This document shows positions 53,950-62,201 of a DNA stretch of 64,000 bases, in pieces. Origin of the DNA: Piscinibacter caeni (lineage in GTDB: Bacteria; Pseudomonadota; Gammaproteobacteria; Burkholderiales; Burkholderiaceae_C); NCBI GenBank assembly GCA_003265685.1, contig KZ836104.1, positions 1-64,000 of the forward strand. The letters are read 5' to 3'. The translations under genes were made by a program, and so were the position numbers. Within the stretch, counting starts at the first letter, position 1, and each line of letters starts with the position of its first letter. Under the pieces are notes generated by a model. That model was not told the DNA's origin and did no database searches. It worked only from the letters and a program-made list of their open reading frames with translations.

Positions 53950-55242
53950 GGCGTCGAGCCGGTAGCTGGCGCCGCCGGCTTCGTCGGTGGGCGCCTGGCG
54001 GGCCCGGCCACCCTTCTCGGCCCAGGTGCGCGTCCAGCGGATCTGCACCACGCGCAGCATCACGAGCATCAGCAGCGCCAGCACGGCGAAGGACACGAAG
54101 CCCCACAGGTAGGTGCCGAAGTGCTGCTTGGACAGCCCCATCGCGTTGGGGATGAAGCCGCCGCCGAGCGCGCCAACCTCGCCGATCATCGAACCGGCCA
54201 CCGCGGTGGTCAGCGGCCAGCGCAGCGGCACGAGCTGGAACAGCGCACCGTTGCCCGCGCCGAGGCAGGCGAAGCAAAGCATGAAGAGCAGGGTGGTCGC
54301 CGCCACCGAACCGCTGCTCATGCCGCACAGCACCAGCGTGGCGGCCACCGCGAGCAGCACGCCGGAGAGCGTGTGGATGCCGCCGACGCGGTCGGAGATG
54401 TAGCCGCCGACCACGCGCACCGCCGAGCCCATCAGCGTGGCCAGCATGGTGAGCTGGCCGGCCTCGACCTTGGTGACCTTGAACTGGTCGTAGAAGTAGG
54501 TCGGCAGGAAGCTCGCCAGCCCGATGAAGCCGCCGAAGGTGACGATGTAGATCAGGCTGAAGGCCCAGCCGTCCTTCTCGAACAGGCAGGCGATGTGCTG
54601 GCGGAAGGTCTGGTGCTCGCGGTCCGGCGGTTCCTTGGCGGCGAACCACATCACGAGCATCGGCACCAGCATGGTCAGCGCGGCCAGGCCGTAGACCGCC
54701 TGCCAGCCGAACTTGGTGGCCAGCGGCGGCGCGAACAGCACCGCCAGCACCGTGCCCGAGTTGCCGGCGCCGGCCAGGCCCATCGCCAAGCCCTTGTACT
54801 TCGACGGGAACCAGCCGCTGCCCAGGCTCAGCGCGACGCCGAAGCTCGCGCCGGCGATGCCCAGCAGCACGCCCATCAGGATCACCTCGTCGTAGGTGTC
54901 GACCGCGAGGTAGCCGAAGGTCAGCGCCGCGACGATCAGCGCCATCTCGACCATCGCGGCGTTCTTGCGCCCGATGTACTGCGACAGCACGCCGAGCGGG
55001 AAGCGCATCAGCGCGCCGGCCAGGATCGGCACCGACAGCATGAAGCCCTTCTGCGCCGCGCTGAGCTGGAAGGTCTCGCTGATGAACGGCCCCATCGCGC
55101 CGTTCAGCACCCAGATCGCGAAGCAGAAGTCGAAGTAGAGGAAGGACGCGAACAGCGTCGGCCAGTGGCCCGACTGCAGGAAGGCGCGGGCACCGGAGGC
55201 GGAGGATGTCGGGCGCGAGGGCACGGCGTGGGCGGCAGGCAT
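53947..55242 (-). CDS. narK: nitrate/nitrite MFS transporter (NNP family)
   Basis: 431 residues, twelve predicted helices. The nitrate-porter signatures are present: ALSLGSGWFPSKYKGLAMGL and GLAGAGNSGTVLAVLFAPPL in helix 5, and CLGAGNGALFQLVPLRWPLT in helix 11. It resembles NarK1/NasA proton-nitrate symporters used for assimilation. It is convergent with the phosphatase-kinase gene and divergent from the ANTAR regulator. Its 5' leader can form two 7-bp hairpins with six-base loops (55297-55359), suggesting antitermination control. Confidence 0.93.
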   Translation of the reverse strand: MPAAHAVPSRPTSSASGARAFLQSGHWPTLFASFLYFDFCFAIWVLNGAMGPFISETFQLSAAQKGFMLSVPILAGALMRFPLGVLSQYIGRKNAAMVEMALIVAALTFGYLAVDTYDEVILMGVLLGIAGASFGVALSLGSGWFPSKYKGLAMGLAGAGNSGTVLAVLFAPPLATKFGWQAVYGLAALTMLVPMLVMWFAAKEPPDREHQTFRQHIACLFEKDGWAFSLIYIVTFGGFIGLASFLPTYFYDQFKVTKVEAGQLTMLATLMGSAVRVVGGYISDRVGGIHTLSGVLLAVAATLVLCGMSSGSVAATTLLFMLCFACLGAGNGALFQLVPLRWPLTTAVAGSMIGEVGALGGGFIPNAMGLSKQHFGTYLWGFVSFAVLALLMLVMLRVVQIRWTRTWAEKGGRARQAPTDEAGGASYRLDA

Positions 55243-55592
55243 GGTGACTCCGAACGAGGCCGCCCGGCACGCGCCGGTCGGCAGGAGATACATCACCACG
55301 CACGTCGCTGTGCGCGCGGCCCGGCGTATCGTCCCGGGCCGGGTGCGGCAGCGCACCCGCGCAGTCCCTTGCAGGAAGTGGGCCAGGGGCCGCGCCGCCG
55401 CTGCCGATCGGCCGCCAGCCCGCGCCGATGCTGGCGCTGCGCCCGGCGGGCGCCGGCCCGGGCCGGCCCGCGCGACGCGCTTCGGTGCATCCGGGGTCAC
55501 CGCACTGGTGCGGTGCAGCATCGCAGGCTGGTGCGGGCCGCGCACGCCGTATGCTTGCGGTCGACCGTCCTGCTCCCCGCCCGCCTGCCCCT
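55243..55592. other. 350-bp divergent control region, nitrate transporter/ANTAR regulator
   Basis: Very GC-rich, with many inverted repeats. It must hold promoters in both directions; I could not pick convincing -35/-10 pairs. Open frames crossing it continue from the coding neighbours and have no ribosome sites. The transporter-side part contains the two leader hairpins annotated separately. Confidence 0.6.
55297..55359 (-). promoter_or_regulatory. candidate ANTAR-binding two-hairpin leader of the nitrate transporter mRNA
   Basis: In transcript sense, hairpin 1 is CGGGTGC-GCTGCC-GCACCCG (55359-55340). After 23 bases comes hairpin 2, CGCGCAC-AGCGAC-GTGCGTG (55316-55297), with one G-U pair. 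Both have 7-bp stems and six-base loops. Loop 2 has A1 and G4, the bases that ANTAR proteins require; loop 1 has G4 but G instead of A at position 1. No clear terminator with a T-run follows, so the mechanism is uncertain. Confidence 0.45.
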
Positions 55593-56867
55593 ATGCCCAA
55601 GGTCCTGCTGATCGCCCCCGCCGGCGCGCCGCCGCTCGAGCAGGACCTGGCCGCGCAGGGCGTGCCGGTCGTCGCGCACAGCGAGGCGACCCGGTTGGTG
55701 GCCGATGCGGTGCGCGGCGAGGCCAGCGTGGTGGTGGCCTGGGAGCCGTATCCCGCCGCCGGCCTGCTGCAGGCGTTCGAATCGCTGCGGCAGCACGCGC
55801 CCTTGCCGGTGCTGCTGTTCACCGACGATGCCGATGCCGCGACGCTCGAGAGCGCGCTGCGCAGCGGCGTGCATGCGTACGTGGTGAAGGGCTACGACGC
55901 GGTGCGCCTGCGCCCGCTGCTGCAGCTCGCCCGCGCCCGCTTCGAGCGCGAAGAGGCGCAACGCGCGGCCCACGCGGATCTGGCCGACCGATTCGAGGAA
56001 CGCAAGCTGGTCGAGCGCGCCAAGGGCATCCTGATGCGCGAGCAGCAGATCTCGGAGGACGAGGCCTTCCGCCAGCTGCGGCAGGTCTCGATGCTCGGCC
56101 AGCAGCGTGTGGGCACGGTGTCGCGCCGGGTGATCGACGCCGCGCGCGATGCCGATGCGGTGAACCGCGCCGGCCAGCTGCGCATGCTGTCGCAGCGCCT
56201 GGTCAAGCTCTACGCACTGCGCTGCGCGCGCGCCGATGCCGAGCAGGCCGGGCGCCTGCAGGAGGAGGCGGCGCGGCGCGTGGCGGAGATCGTCGCCGGG
56301 CTCGGGCAGAGCCTGTCGCGCGCCACCTTCGGCGACCTGCTCGACGCGGTCGACCAGGCCTGGTCCGCGCTGCAGCCGACGCTGCGCGGGGCACCGCAGG
56401 TCGCCCGCCTGCCGGCCGCCGATGCCGCGGCCGAGCGGCTGCTGGTGGCTGCCGACGCACTGACGACCGCGCTGGAGGCCGCCAGTCCGCTGCGCACGCT
56501 GGCCGTGGTCAACCGGGCCGGGCGCCAGCGCATGCTGTCGCAGCGCCTGGCCAAGCAGGCCCTCCTCGGCGCGCTGTGCGAGGGGCCGCTGGCGCAGGCC
56601 GCCGCGGCCGATGCGGTGCGCAGCGTCGAGTCCTTCGAGCAGGCCTTGCGGGCGCTGCAGCAGGCCCCGCTCAGTTCGCCCGAGATCCGCGCCCAGCTCG
56701 AGGTGGCCGAGCAGGCGTGGCGGGAGCTGCTCACAGGCCTGGGCGATGCGTTTGCGGCGGACGGGCGCAGTCGGATCGCGGTGGCCAGCGAGCACCTGCT
56801 GGAGCGCTTCGAGCGCTTGACCGCGCTCTATGCGCGTGCCGCGCAGTCGCTGTTGGAACGCAGCTGA
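55593..56867 (+). CDS. nitrate-responsive antiterminator: pseudo-receiver, ANTAR, two PilJ/NarX-type P-box sensor domains
   Basis: 424 residues. Residues 1-125 align with the receiver of NasT, but the phosphoacceptor Asp is replaced (VVVAWEPYP). ANTAR follows at about 130-190 (ERKLVERAKGILMREQQISE). Then come two PilJ_N-type sensor segments, each with a P-box: NRAGQLRMLSQRLVK (about 190) and NRAGRQRMLSQRLAK (about 306). P-boxes bind nitrate in NarX. The layout inverts Klebsiella NasR (sensor then ANTAR) and replaces the separate NasS sensor of NasS-NasT. It is expected to bind nitrate and then RNA hairpins in nitrate-gene leaders. The ATG at 55593 gives the NasT-like N-terminus. Confidence 0.88.
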   Translation: MPKVLLIAPAGAPPLEQDLAAQGVPVVAHSEATRLVADAVRGEASVVVAWEPYPAAGLLQAFESLRQHAPLPVLLFTDDADAATLESALRSGVHAYVVKGYDAVRLRPLLQLARARFEREEAQRAAHADLADRFEERKLVERAKGILMREQQISEDEAFRQLRQVSMLGQQRVGTVSRRVIDAARDADAVNRAGQLRMLSQRLVKLYALRCARADAEQAGRLQEEAARRVAEIVAGLGQSLSRATFGDLLDAVDQAWSALQPTLRGAPQVARLPAADAAAERLLVAADALTTALEAASPLRTLAVVNRAGRQRMLSQRLAKQALLGALCEGPLAQAAAADAVRSVESFEQALRALQQAPLSSPEIRAQLEVAEQAWRELLTGLGDAFAADGRSRIAVASEHLLERFERLTALYARAAQSLLERS

Positions 56868-56891
56868 ACGCCCCCCTGATCGGGCGGTGCC

Positions 56892-56906
56892 TGGCGGTGG
56901 CCGCCA
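56892..56906. repeat. hairpin downstream of the ANTAR gene
   Basis: TGGCGG-TGG-CCGCCA, a perfect 6-bp inverted repeat 25 bases after the stop. Just before it CGCCC and GGGCG can pair. Neither has a T-run. TATGAT at 56909 follows and may be a -10 box for the next gene, with no good -35. Confidence 0.35.
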
Positions 56907-57031
56907 GATATGATCGACCGGCAAATTAGGGGGGTGGGCGGCGGCGCTCTGGTGTCTTCTTGTCAAGCTCGACGCACGAGAACACCATAGCCGACCCATG
57001 GCCTGCGCCCCCGGGCCCACGCACCACGTCC

Positions 57032-58072
57032 ATGACCGAGTCCTCGCCAATTGCCACGGGTGCGCTTGCCGCGCGCGGCTTGGCGTTGCTGTCCGGGCTC
57101 GGCCTGGCCGAGGGCACGCTGCTCGGCGGCCTGCTCGAGCTGCTCGACCGGCTGGATCTCGCGGTCGCCGTGAAGGACCTGTCGAGCGGGCAGTACCGGC
57201 ACGTCACGGCGCGCATGGCGGCGCTGTTCGGGGCCAGCCCGCAGCAGCTGGTGGGCAGCACCGATGCGCAATGGCTCGAACCGGCGCAGTGGCCGCCGCT
57301 GCGCACCGCCGAGCAGGCGGCCGCGGCGATGCCCCACGGTGCACTGACCGAGCACCGGCTCGACCTGGCCGGCCAGCGGCGCGAGTTCAGCGTCGCGCGC
57401 ATCGGGCTGCCGTCGCCCGACGCGGGCGCGCCGCGCCTGGTGTGTTGCCTGTGGCAGGAGCTGACCGAGCAGCGCGCACGTGATGCGCGCCTGCAGCAGG
57501 CGCTGGTGCAGATCGAGCAGCAGCAGCAGGCCGCCGAGCAGGTTCGCCGCGAGGCCTACGACCAGGCGCTGCGCGACGGCGTGACCGGCCTGTACCAGCC
57601 GGCCCATTTCGAGGACCAGCTGCGCCGCGAGGTCGACCTGTCCTCGCGCGAGCACCGCGAGTTCGCGCTGGTGTCGATTGCGCTCGACCCGCCCGCGGAG
57701 CAGGTGGCGGCGCTCGGACCGGCCGCGCACACGCGCATCCTGGAGGCGCTCGGCCGCCTGCTGCGTGGCAACACCCGGGCGATGGACGCCTCCTGCCGCA
57801 TCGACGACTGCCGCTTCGCGGTGCTGCTGTCCGGGGTCGGTCTGGCCACGGCGCACTCGCGCATGGAAGGCCTGCGGCGCCAGTGCGCGACGCAGATCGT
57901 CGTGCTCGACGGCCAGAACATCGGCTTCACCGTCTCGATGGGCGTGGCAAGCTTCCCGCACACCGCGCACTCGCAGGAGGCGCTGCTGCAGGCCGCCGAC
58001 GCCGCGCTGGCCGAGGCGCGCAAGCGCGGCGGCAACCACGTCACGCTGGCCAGCATCCGCTTCGAGCCCTGA
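57032..58072 (+). CDS. PAS-degenerate GGDEF protein
   Basis: 346 residues. The PAS-like domain (about 45-150) has DRLDLAVAVKDLSSGQYRHV and FGASPQQLVGSTDAQW. A Gln-rich coiled coil (about 155-180) links it to a GGDEF domain (about 185-345) that keeps the fold (DGVTGLYQPAHFEDQLRREV, then FTVSMGVASFP and ADAALAEARKRGGNHV). The GGDEF signature is replaced by IDDCR, so diguanylate cyclase activity is unlikely. It may bind GTP or c-di-GMP, or act as a scaffold. The ATG at 57032 was preferred to an upstream TTG. It follows the ANTAR gene by 164 bp. Confidence 0.85.
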   Translation: MTESSPIATGALAARGLALLSGLGLAEGTLLGGLLELLDRLDLAVAVKDLSSGQYRHVTARMAALFGASPQQLVGSTDAQWLEPAQWPPLRTAEQAAAAMPHGALTEHRLDLAGQRREFSVARIGLPSPDAGAPRLVCCLWQELTEQRARDARLQQALVQIEQQQQAAEQVRREAYDQALRDGVTGLYQPAHFEDQLRREVDLSSREHREFALVSIALDPPAEQVAALGPAAHTRILEALGRLLRGNTRAMDASCRIDDCRFAVLLSGVGLATAHSRMEGLRRQCATQIVVLDGQNIGFTVSMGVASFPHTAHSQEALLQAADAALAEARKRGGNHVTLASIRFEP

Positions 58073-58085
58073 GCCTTCGACCGTC

Positions 58086-58901
58086 TCAGGCCAGTCCCTT
58101 GTAGAGCATGTAGCTTGCCAGCGCGTAGAGCAGCAGCGCGAACACGCGCTTGAGCTGGCGCACGTCGAGGCGGTGCGCCGCGCGCGCGCCGAGCGGCGCG
58201 GTCAGCACACTGGCGCTGGCGATGCACACCAGCGCCGGCAGGTACAGGTAGCCGAAGGCGCCGGGCAGGGCCGGCGGCAGGCCCCAGCCGCCGAGCACGT
58301 ACCCGGCAGTGCTGGCCAGCGCGATCGGGAAGCCGAGCGCGGCGCTGGTGGCCACGGCCTGGTGGATCGGCACGTTGCACCAGGTCATGAACGGCACCGA
58401 GACGAACGCTCCGCCGGCCCCGACCAGGCCCGACAGGAAGCCGATGCCCGCCCCGGCGCCGGCCAGCCCGAGCGGGCCGGGCAGCGTGCGGCTCGGAGCG
58501 GGGCGCTTGTCCAGCAGCATCTGCGTGGCCGAGAAGCCGACGAACAGCGCAAAGCCGATCGCCAGCGCCGCACCCTTGAGCAGCGCGAACGCACCAGCCC
58601 CGGCCAGCAGCGAACCGGCCAGGATGCCGGGCGCGAAACGGCGCACCAGCGGCCATTGCACCGCGCCGCGCCGGTGGTGCGCGCGCAGGCTCGACAGCGA
58701 GGTGAACAGGATCGTGGCCATCGAGGTGGCGATGGCCATCTTGACCGCCAGGCCCGGCGCGACGCCGCGCGATGAAAGCGCCCAGGTGACGAAGGGCACC
58801 ATCAGCATGCCGCCGCCCACGCCCAGCAGCCCGGCGAGGAAGCCGGCGAAGGCGCCCAGGGCGAACAGTTCGGCGACGAGGGGAAGCGGCGGCAGCGGCA
58901 T
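58086..58901 (-). CDS. TauE/SafE family membrane permease
   Basis: 271 residues with seven to eight hydrophobic segments. Family motifs are FAGFLAGLLGVGGGMLMVPF near the start and its repeat GFLSGLVGAGGAFVSVPFMT in the middle. Members are proposed to export sulfite, sulfoacetate or other organosulfonates, though many are uncharacterised. The start chosen is the first ATG giving a family-like N-terminus; ribosome site is poor. It is convergent with the PAS-GGDEF gene and divergent from the acyl-CoA synthetase. Confidence 0.9.
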   Translation of the reverse strand: MPLPPLPLVAELFALGAFAGFLAGLLGVGGGMLMVPFVTWALSSRGVAPGLAVKMAIATSMATILFTSLSSLRAHHRRGAVQWPLVRRFAPGILAGSLLAGAGAFALLKGAALAIGFALFVGFSATQMLLDKRPAPSRTLPGPLGLAGAGAGIGFLSGLVGAGGAFVSVPFMTWCNVPIHQAVATSAALGFPIALASTAGYVLGGWGLPPALPGAFGYLYLPALVCIASASVLTAPLGARAAHRLDVRQLKRVFALLLYALASYMLYKGLA

Positions 58902-58955
58902 CGGGGCAGGAGGTGTCCCGCACGATGCCGGACAAGAGGGCAGGGAGATTATTGA

Positions 58956-58984
58956 TTGTCGAGCGCGAACCACCGGGTTATAAA
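58956..58984 (+). promoter_or_regulatory. sigma-70 promoter of the acyl-CoA synthetase/tct operon
   Basis: -35 TTGTCG (58956-58961), 17-bp spacer, -10 TATAAA (58979-58984). A start near 58992 gives a leader of about 138 bases. This is one of few AT-rich stretches in the window. Confidence 0.7.
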
Positions 58985-59077
58985 GTGAACATTGCGGTCA
59001 GGGCCAGCATCGTGGCCCGCGTGCTCACCGGCCACCAGCCGCGCCTCCCGCCGCAAGCTTCCCTGCTTCACCCTGCC

Positions 59078-59097
59078 TGCCGGCACATCTGCCGGCA
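59078..59097 (+). repeat. leader hairpin before the acyl-CoA synthetase gene
   Basis: TGCCGGCA-CATC-TGCCGGCA: the 8-base unit is self-complementary, so this is both a direct and an inverted repeat and folds as an 8-bp stem with a four-base loop in the mRNA leader, 32 bases before the ATG. It could be a protein-binding site on DNA or an mRNA element. Confidence 0.45.
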
Positions 59098-59129
59098 AGA
59101 GCATCCGTTTTCCGCGAACGAGGGCCCCG

Positions 59130-60650
59130 ATGCCGACCTTGAAGGACTTGTTAGCCCGTGGTGCCGATGCCGATCCCGCGCTGTCCGCGCCCGGCCGCGC
59201 GCCGCTCACGCACGGTGGCCTGCGTGCGCAGATCGACGTCACGCTGGGGCGCCTGAACGCGCTGGGGCTGGGGCGCAACGACCGCGTCGCGATCGTGCTC
59301 GACAACGGTCCCGAGATGGCGAGCTGCTACATCGCCTGTGCCAGCGGCGTGGCCAGCGCGCCGTTGAACCCGGCCTACCGCGCCGACGAGTTCGAGTTCT
59401 ACCTGTCCGACCTGAACGCGAAGGCGCTGATCGTCGCGCGCGGCAGCAGCTCGCCGGCCGTCGAGGTGGCGGCGAAGCTGGGCGTGCCGGTGCTCGACCT
59501 GCTGGTGGCCGAGGGCGCGCCGGCCGGCGCCTTCACGCTCGAGCCGCGCGGCGCGATGGCCGCAGCCGCCGCGGCCGCGCCGGGGTATGCGCAGGAGGGC
59601 GACGTGTCGATGGTGCTGCACACCTCGGGCACCACCTCGCGGCCGAAGATCGTGCCGCTGTCGCAGGGCAACCTGGCCGCCTCGGCGCTCCACATCGCGG
59701 CGACGCTGCAATTCAGCGCGAAGGACTGCGGCCTGAACATCATGCCGCTGTTCCACATCCACGGCCTGATCGCCGGCGTGCTGGCGCCGCTGACGGCCGG
59801 CTCGCAGGTGTTCTGCACGCCAGGTTTCAACGCGCTGAAGTTCTTCGCCTGGATGGACGAGGCCCGGCCCACCTGGTACACGGCCGTGCCGACCATGCAC
59901 CAGACCATCCTGGCGCGTGCCGGGAAGAACGCCGACGTGATCGCGCGCCACCCGCTGCGCTTCATCCGCTCGTCGTCCTCGTCGATCCCGCCGCAGGTCA
60001 TCCGCGAGCTCGAGGAGGTGTTCAAGGCGCCGCTGATCGAGGCCTACGGCATGACCGAGGCGACGCACCAGATGTGCTCCAACCCGCTGCCGCCGGCCGC
60101 GCGCAAGCCCGGCACGGTGGGCCGCGCGGCCGGGCCGGAGGTGGCCATCATGGCCGAGGACGGCACGCTGCTGCCGGCCGGCGCGATCGGCGAGATCGTG
60201 ATCCGCGGGCCCAACGTCACCGCCGGCTACGAGAGCAACCCCAAGGCCAATGCCGAGGCGTTCACCAACGGCTGGTTCCGCACCGGCGACCAGGGGCAGA
60301 TGGACGCCGAGGGCTACGTCTCGCTGACCGGCCGGCTCAAGGAGATCATCAACCGGGGCGGCGAGAAGATCAGCCCGCGTGAGGTGGACGAGATCCTGAT
60401 GGACCACCCGGCCGTCGCTCAGGTGGTGTGCTTCGGCATGCCGCACCCGAAGCTCGGCGAGGAGGTGGCCGCCTGCGTGGTGCTGCGCGACGGCGCACAG
60501 GCCACCGAGCGCGAGCTGCAGGAGTTCGTCGGCCAGCGCGCGGCGGACTTCAAGGTGCCGAAGAAAATCCTGTTCATGCCCGAGATCCCGAAGGGCGCCA
60601 CCGGCAAGCTGCAGCGCATCGGTCTGGCGGCCAAGCTGGGACTGACCTGA
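59130..60650 (+). CDS. acyl-CoA synthetase (AMP-forming), oxalyl-CoA synthetase-like
   Basis: 506 residues of the ANL superfamily. P-loop VLHTSGTTSRPKIVPLSQGN has Ser instead of the usual Gly after the TSGTT core. Others are MPLFHIHGLIAGVLAPL, EAYGMTEATHQMCSNPL, hinge TGRLKEIINRGGEKISPREV and catalytic Lys in PKGATGKLQRI. Size and the FHIHG motif resemble oxalate-CoA ligases (AAE3 type), but the substrate is not proven. It leads an operon with the tripartite tricarboxylate transporter genes, so it probably activates the carboxylate they import. It has its own promoter and hairpin leader. Confidence 0.9.
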   Translation: MPTLKDLLARGADADPALSAPGRAPLTHGGLRAQIDVTLGRLNALGLGRNDRVAIVLDNGPEMASCYIACASGVASAPLNPAYRADEFEFYLSDLNAKALIVARGSSSPAVEVAAKLGVPVLDLLVAEGAPAGAFTLEPRGAMAAAAAAAPGYAQEGDVSMVLHTSGTTSRPKIVPLSQGNLAASALHIAATLQFSAKDCGLNIMPLFHIHGLIAGVLAPLTAGSQVFCTPGFNALKFFAWMDEARPTWYTAVPTMHQTILARAGKNADVIARHPLRFIRSSSSSIPPQVIRELEEVFKAPLIEAYGMTEATHQMCSNPLPPAARKPGTVGRAAGPEVAIMAEDGTLLPAGAIGEIVIRGPNVTAGYESNPKANAEAFTNGWFRTGDQGQMDAEGYVSLTGRLKEIINRGGEKISPREVDEILMDHPAVAQVVCFGMPHPKLGEEVAACVVLRDGAQATERELQEFVGQRAADFKVPKKILFMPEIPKGATGKLQRIGLAAKLGLT

Positions 60651-60691
60651 TTCATCATCCACTTTTCATCGAATCGACGAAAGGAGTTCGC

Positions 60692-61687
60692 ATGTCGTTG
60701 GGTCACCTCGTGCCGCGCCTGGCAGCGGCGCTGATCGCCTGCGCAACCACGGCCGCCGCGGCCTGGGAGCCGGCCAAGCCGATCGAATTCGTCGTGCCCG
60801 CCGGCACCGGGGGCGGCGCCGACCAGATGGCGCGCTTCATCCAGGGCGTGGTCGCGAAGAACAACCTGACCAAGCAGCCCATCGTCGTGGTCAACAAGTC
60901 CGGCGGTGCCGGCGCCGAGGGCTTCCTCGACGTCAAGGGCGACAAGGGCAACCCGCACAAGATCATCATCACGCTGTCCAACCTGTTCACCACGCCGCTG
61001 GCCACCGGGGTGCCGTTCAACTGGCGCGACCTGACGCCGGTGCAGATGCTGGCGCTCGACCAGTTCGTGCTGTGGGTCAACGAGGAGTCGCCGCACAAGA
61101 CCGGCAAGGCCTGGTTCGAGGCGGTCAAGGCCGGCGCGCCCAACAGCGTCAAGATCGGCGGCACCGGCTCCAAGCAGGAAGACCAGATCATCACCGTGAT
61201 GATCGAGAAGGCGGCCGGCAAGAAGATCACCTACATCCCGTTCAAGGGCGGCGGCGACGTGGCCGTGCAGCTGGTGGGCAAGCACATCGACGCCACCGTC
61301 AACAACCCGATCGAGGCCGAGTCGCACTGGCGCGCCGGCAAGCTGCGAGCCTTGTGCGTGATGGACAAGCAGGCGATGCCCTACAAGGAGAAGGTCACGG
61401 CGACCCAGTCCTGGGCCGACTTGCCCACCTGCACCAGCGCGGGCGTGCCGGTGGAGTACCAGATGCTGCGCGGCGTCTTCATGCCGCCGGGCGTCTCGCC
61501 CGAGCAGGTGCAGTACTACGTCGACCTGTTCGCCAAGGTGCGCGCGCTGCCGGAGTGGAAGGACTTCATGGCCAAGGGCGCGTTCAACCAGACCGCGCTC
61601 ACCGGGCAGGCCTACTTCGACTGGCTCGGCAAGGCCGAGCAGCAGCACCGCGTGCTGATGAAGGAAGCCGGCTTCCTGGCGAACTGA
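60692..61687 (+). CDS. tctC: tripartite tricarboxylate transporter substrate-binding protein (TctC/Bug family)
   Basis: 331 residues. The signal peptide (MSLGHLVPRLAAALIACATT, cleavage near AAAAWEP) is followed by PIEFVVPAGTGGGADQMARF, the Bug-family first loop, and KITYIPFKGGGDVAVQLVGK, the second. Bug proteins bind carboxylates through main-chain contacts in these loops. AAGGAG precedes the ATG. It delivers substrate to TctAB, encoded next. Confidence 0.95.
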   Translation: MSLGHLVPRLAAALIACATTAAAAWEPAKPIEFVVPAGTGGGADQMARFIQGVVAKNNLTKQPIVVVNKSGGAGAEGFLDVKGDKGNPHKIIITLSNLFTTPLATGVPFNWRDLTPVQMLALDQFVLWVNEESPHKTGKAWFEAVKAGAPNSVKIGGTGSKQEDQIITVMIEKAAGKKITYIPFKGGGDVAVQLVGKHIDATVNNPIEAESHWRAGKLRALCVMDKQAMPYKEKVTATQSWADLPTCTSAGVPVEYQMLRGVFMPPGVSPEQVQYYVDLFAKVRALPEWKDFMAKGAFNQTALTGQAYFDWLGKAEQQHRVLMKEAGFLAN

Positions 61688-61691
61688 GGCC

Positions 61692-62192
61692 ATGGACGCC
61701 GACCAGAAACCCGCCGGCCCCGGCCAGCGCGGGCCGGAGGCGGGCGTGGCCCTCTTCCTGGTGCTGCTGGGTGCGCTGGTGATCATGGACAGCCTGCGTG
61801 TGGGCATCGGCTGGGCCGACGACGGCCCGCGCTCGGGCTACTTCCCCTTCTACATCGGGCTGCTGCTGATCGCCTCGGCGGGCTGGGTGCTGCTGCGCCA
61901 GCTCTGGCGCTGGAAGGCGCCTGACAAGCTGTTCGCCGAGCGCGAGCAGCTGTCCGGCGTGTTCGCGGTGCTGGTGCCGATGCTGGTGTACGTGGCGCTG
62001 ATCGCCGGCATCGGCATCTATGTCTCGTCGGCGCTGCTGATCGGCTACTTCATGCGCCGCCACGGCCGCTACGGCTGGGCCGCCACGCTCGCGGTGGCGA
62101 TCGGCGTGCCGCTGTTCTTCTGGGCGGTGTTCGAACGCTGGTTCCTGGTGCTGCTGCCCAAGGGCCCGCTCGAGCACCTGCTCGGGCTGTAA
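61692..62192 (+). CDS. tctB: tripartite tricarboxylate transporter small membrane protein TctB
   Basis: 166 residues with four membrane helices (ALFLVLLGALVIMDSLRVGI, then YFPFYIGLLLIASAGWVLLR). The DDGPRSGYFPFYIG loop is typical of TctB. It associates with TctA in the inner membrane. It starts 4 bp after tctC and ends 9 bp before tctA. Confidence 0.94.
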   Translation: MDADQKPAGPGQRGPEAGVALFLVLLGALVIMDSLRVGIGWADDGPRSGYFPFYIGLLLIASAGWVLLRQLWRWKAPDKLFAEREQLSGVFAVLVPMLVYVALIAGIGIYVSSALLIGYFMRRHGRYGWAATLAVAIGVPLFFWAVFERWFLVLLPKGPLEHLLGL

Positions 62193-62201
62193 GGGGCGAC
62201 G

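Noticed and set aside
52163-55822. 1219-codon minus-strand frame spanning the phosphatase-kinase gene and the divergent spacer
   Set aside because: Runs antisense through recognised coding sequence and out of frame with the nitrate transporter; no motif or ribosome site.
57032-58072. Active diguanylate cyclase
   Set aside because: The GGDEF motif is replaced by IDDCR, so the gene is described as degenerate rather than as a cyclase.
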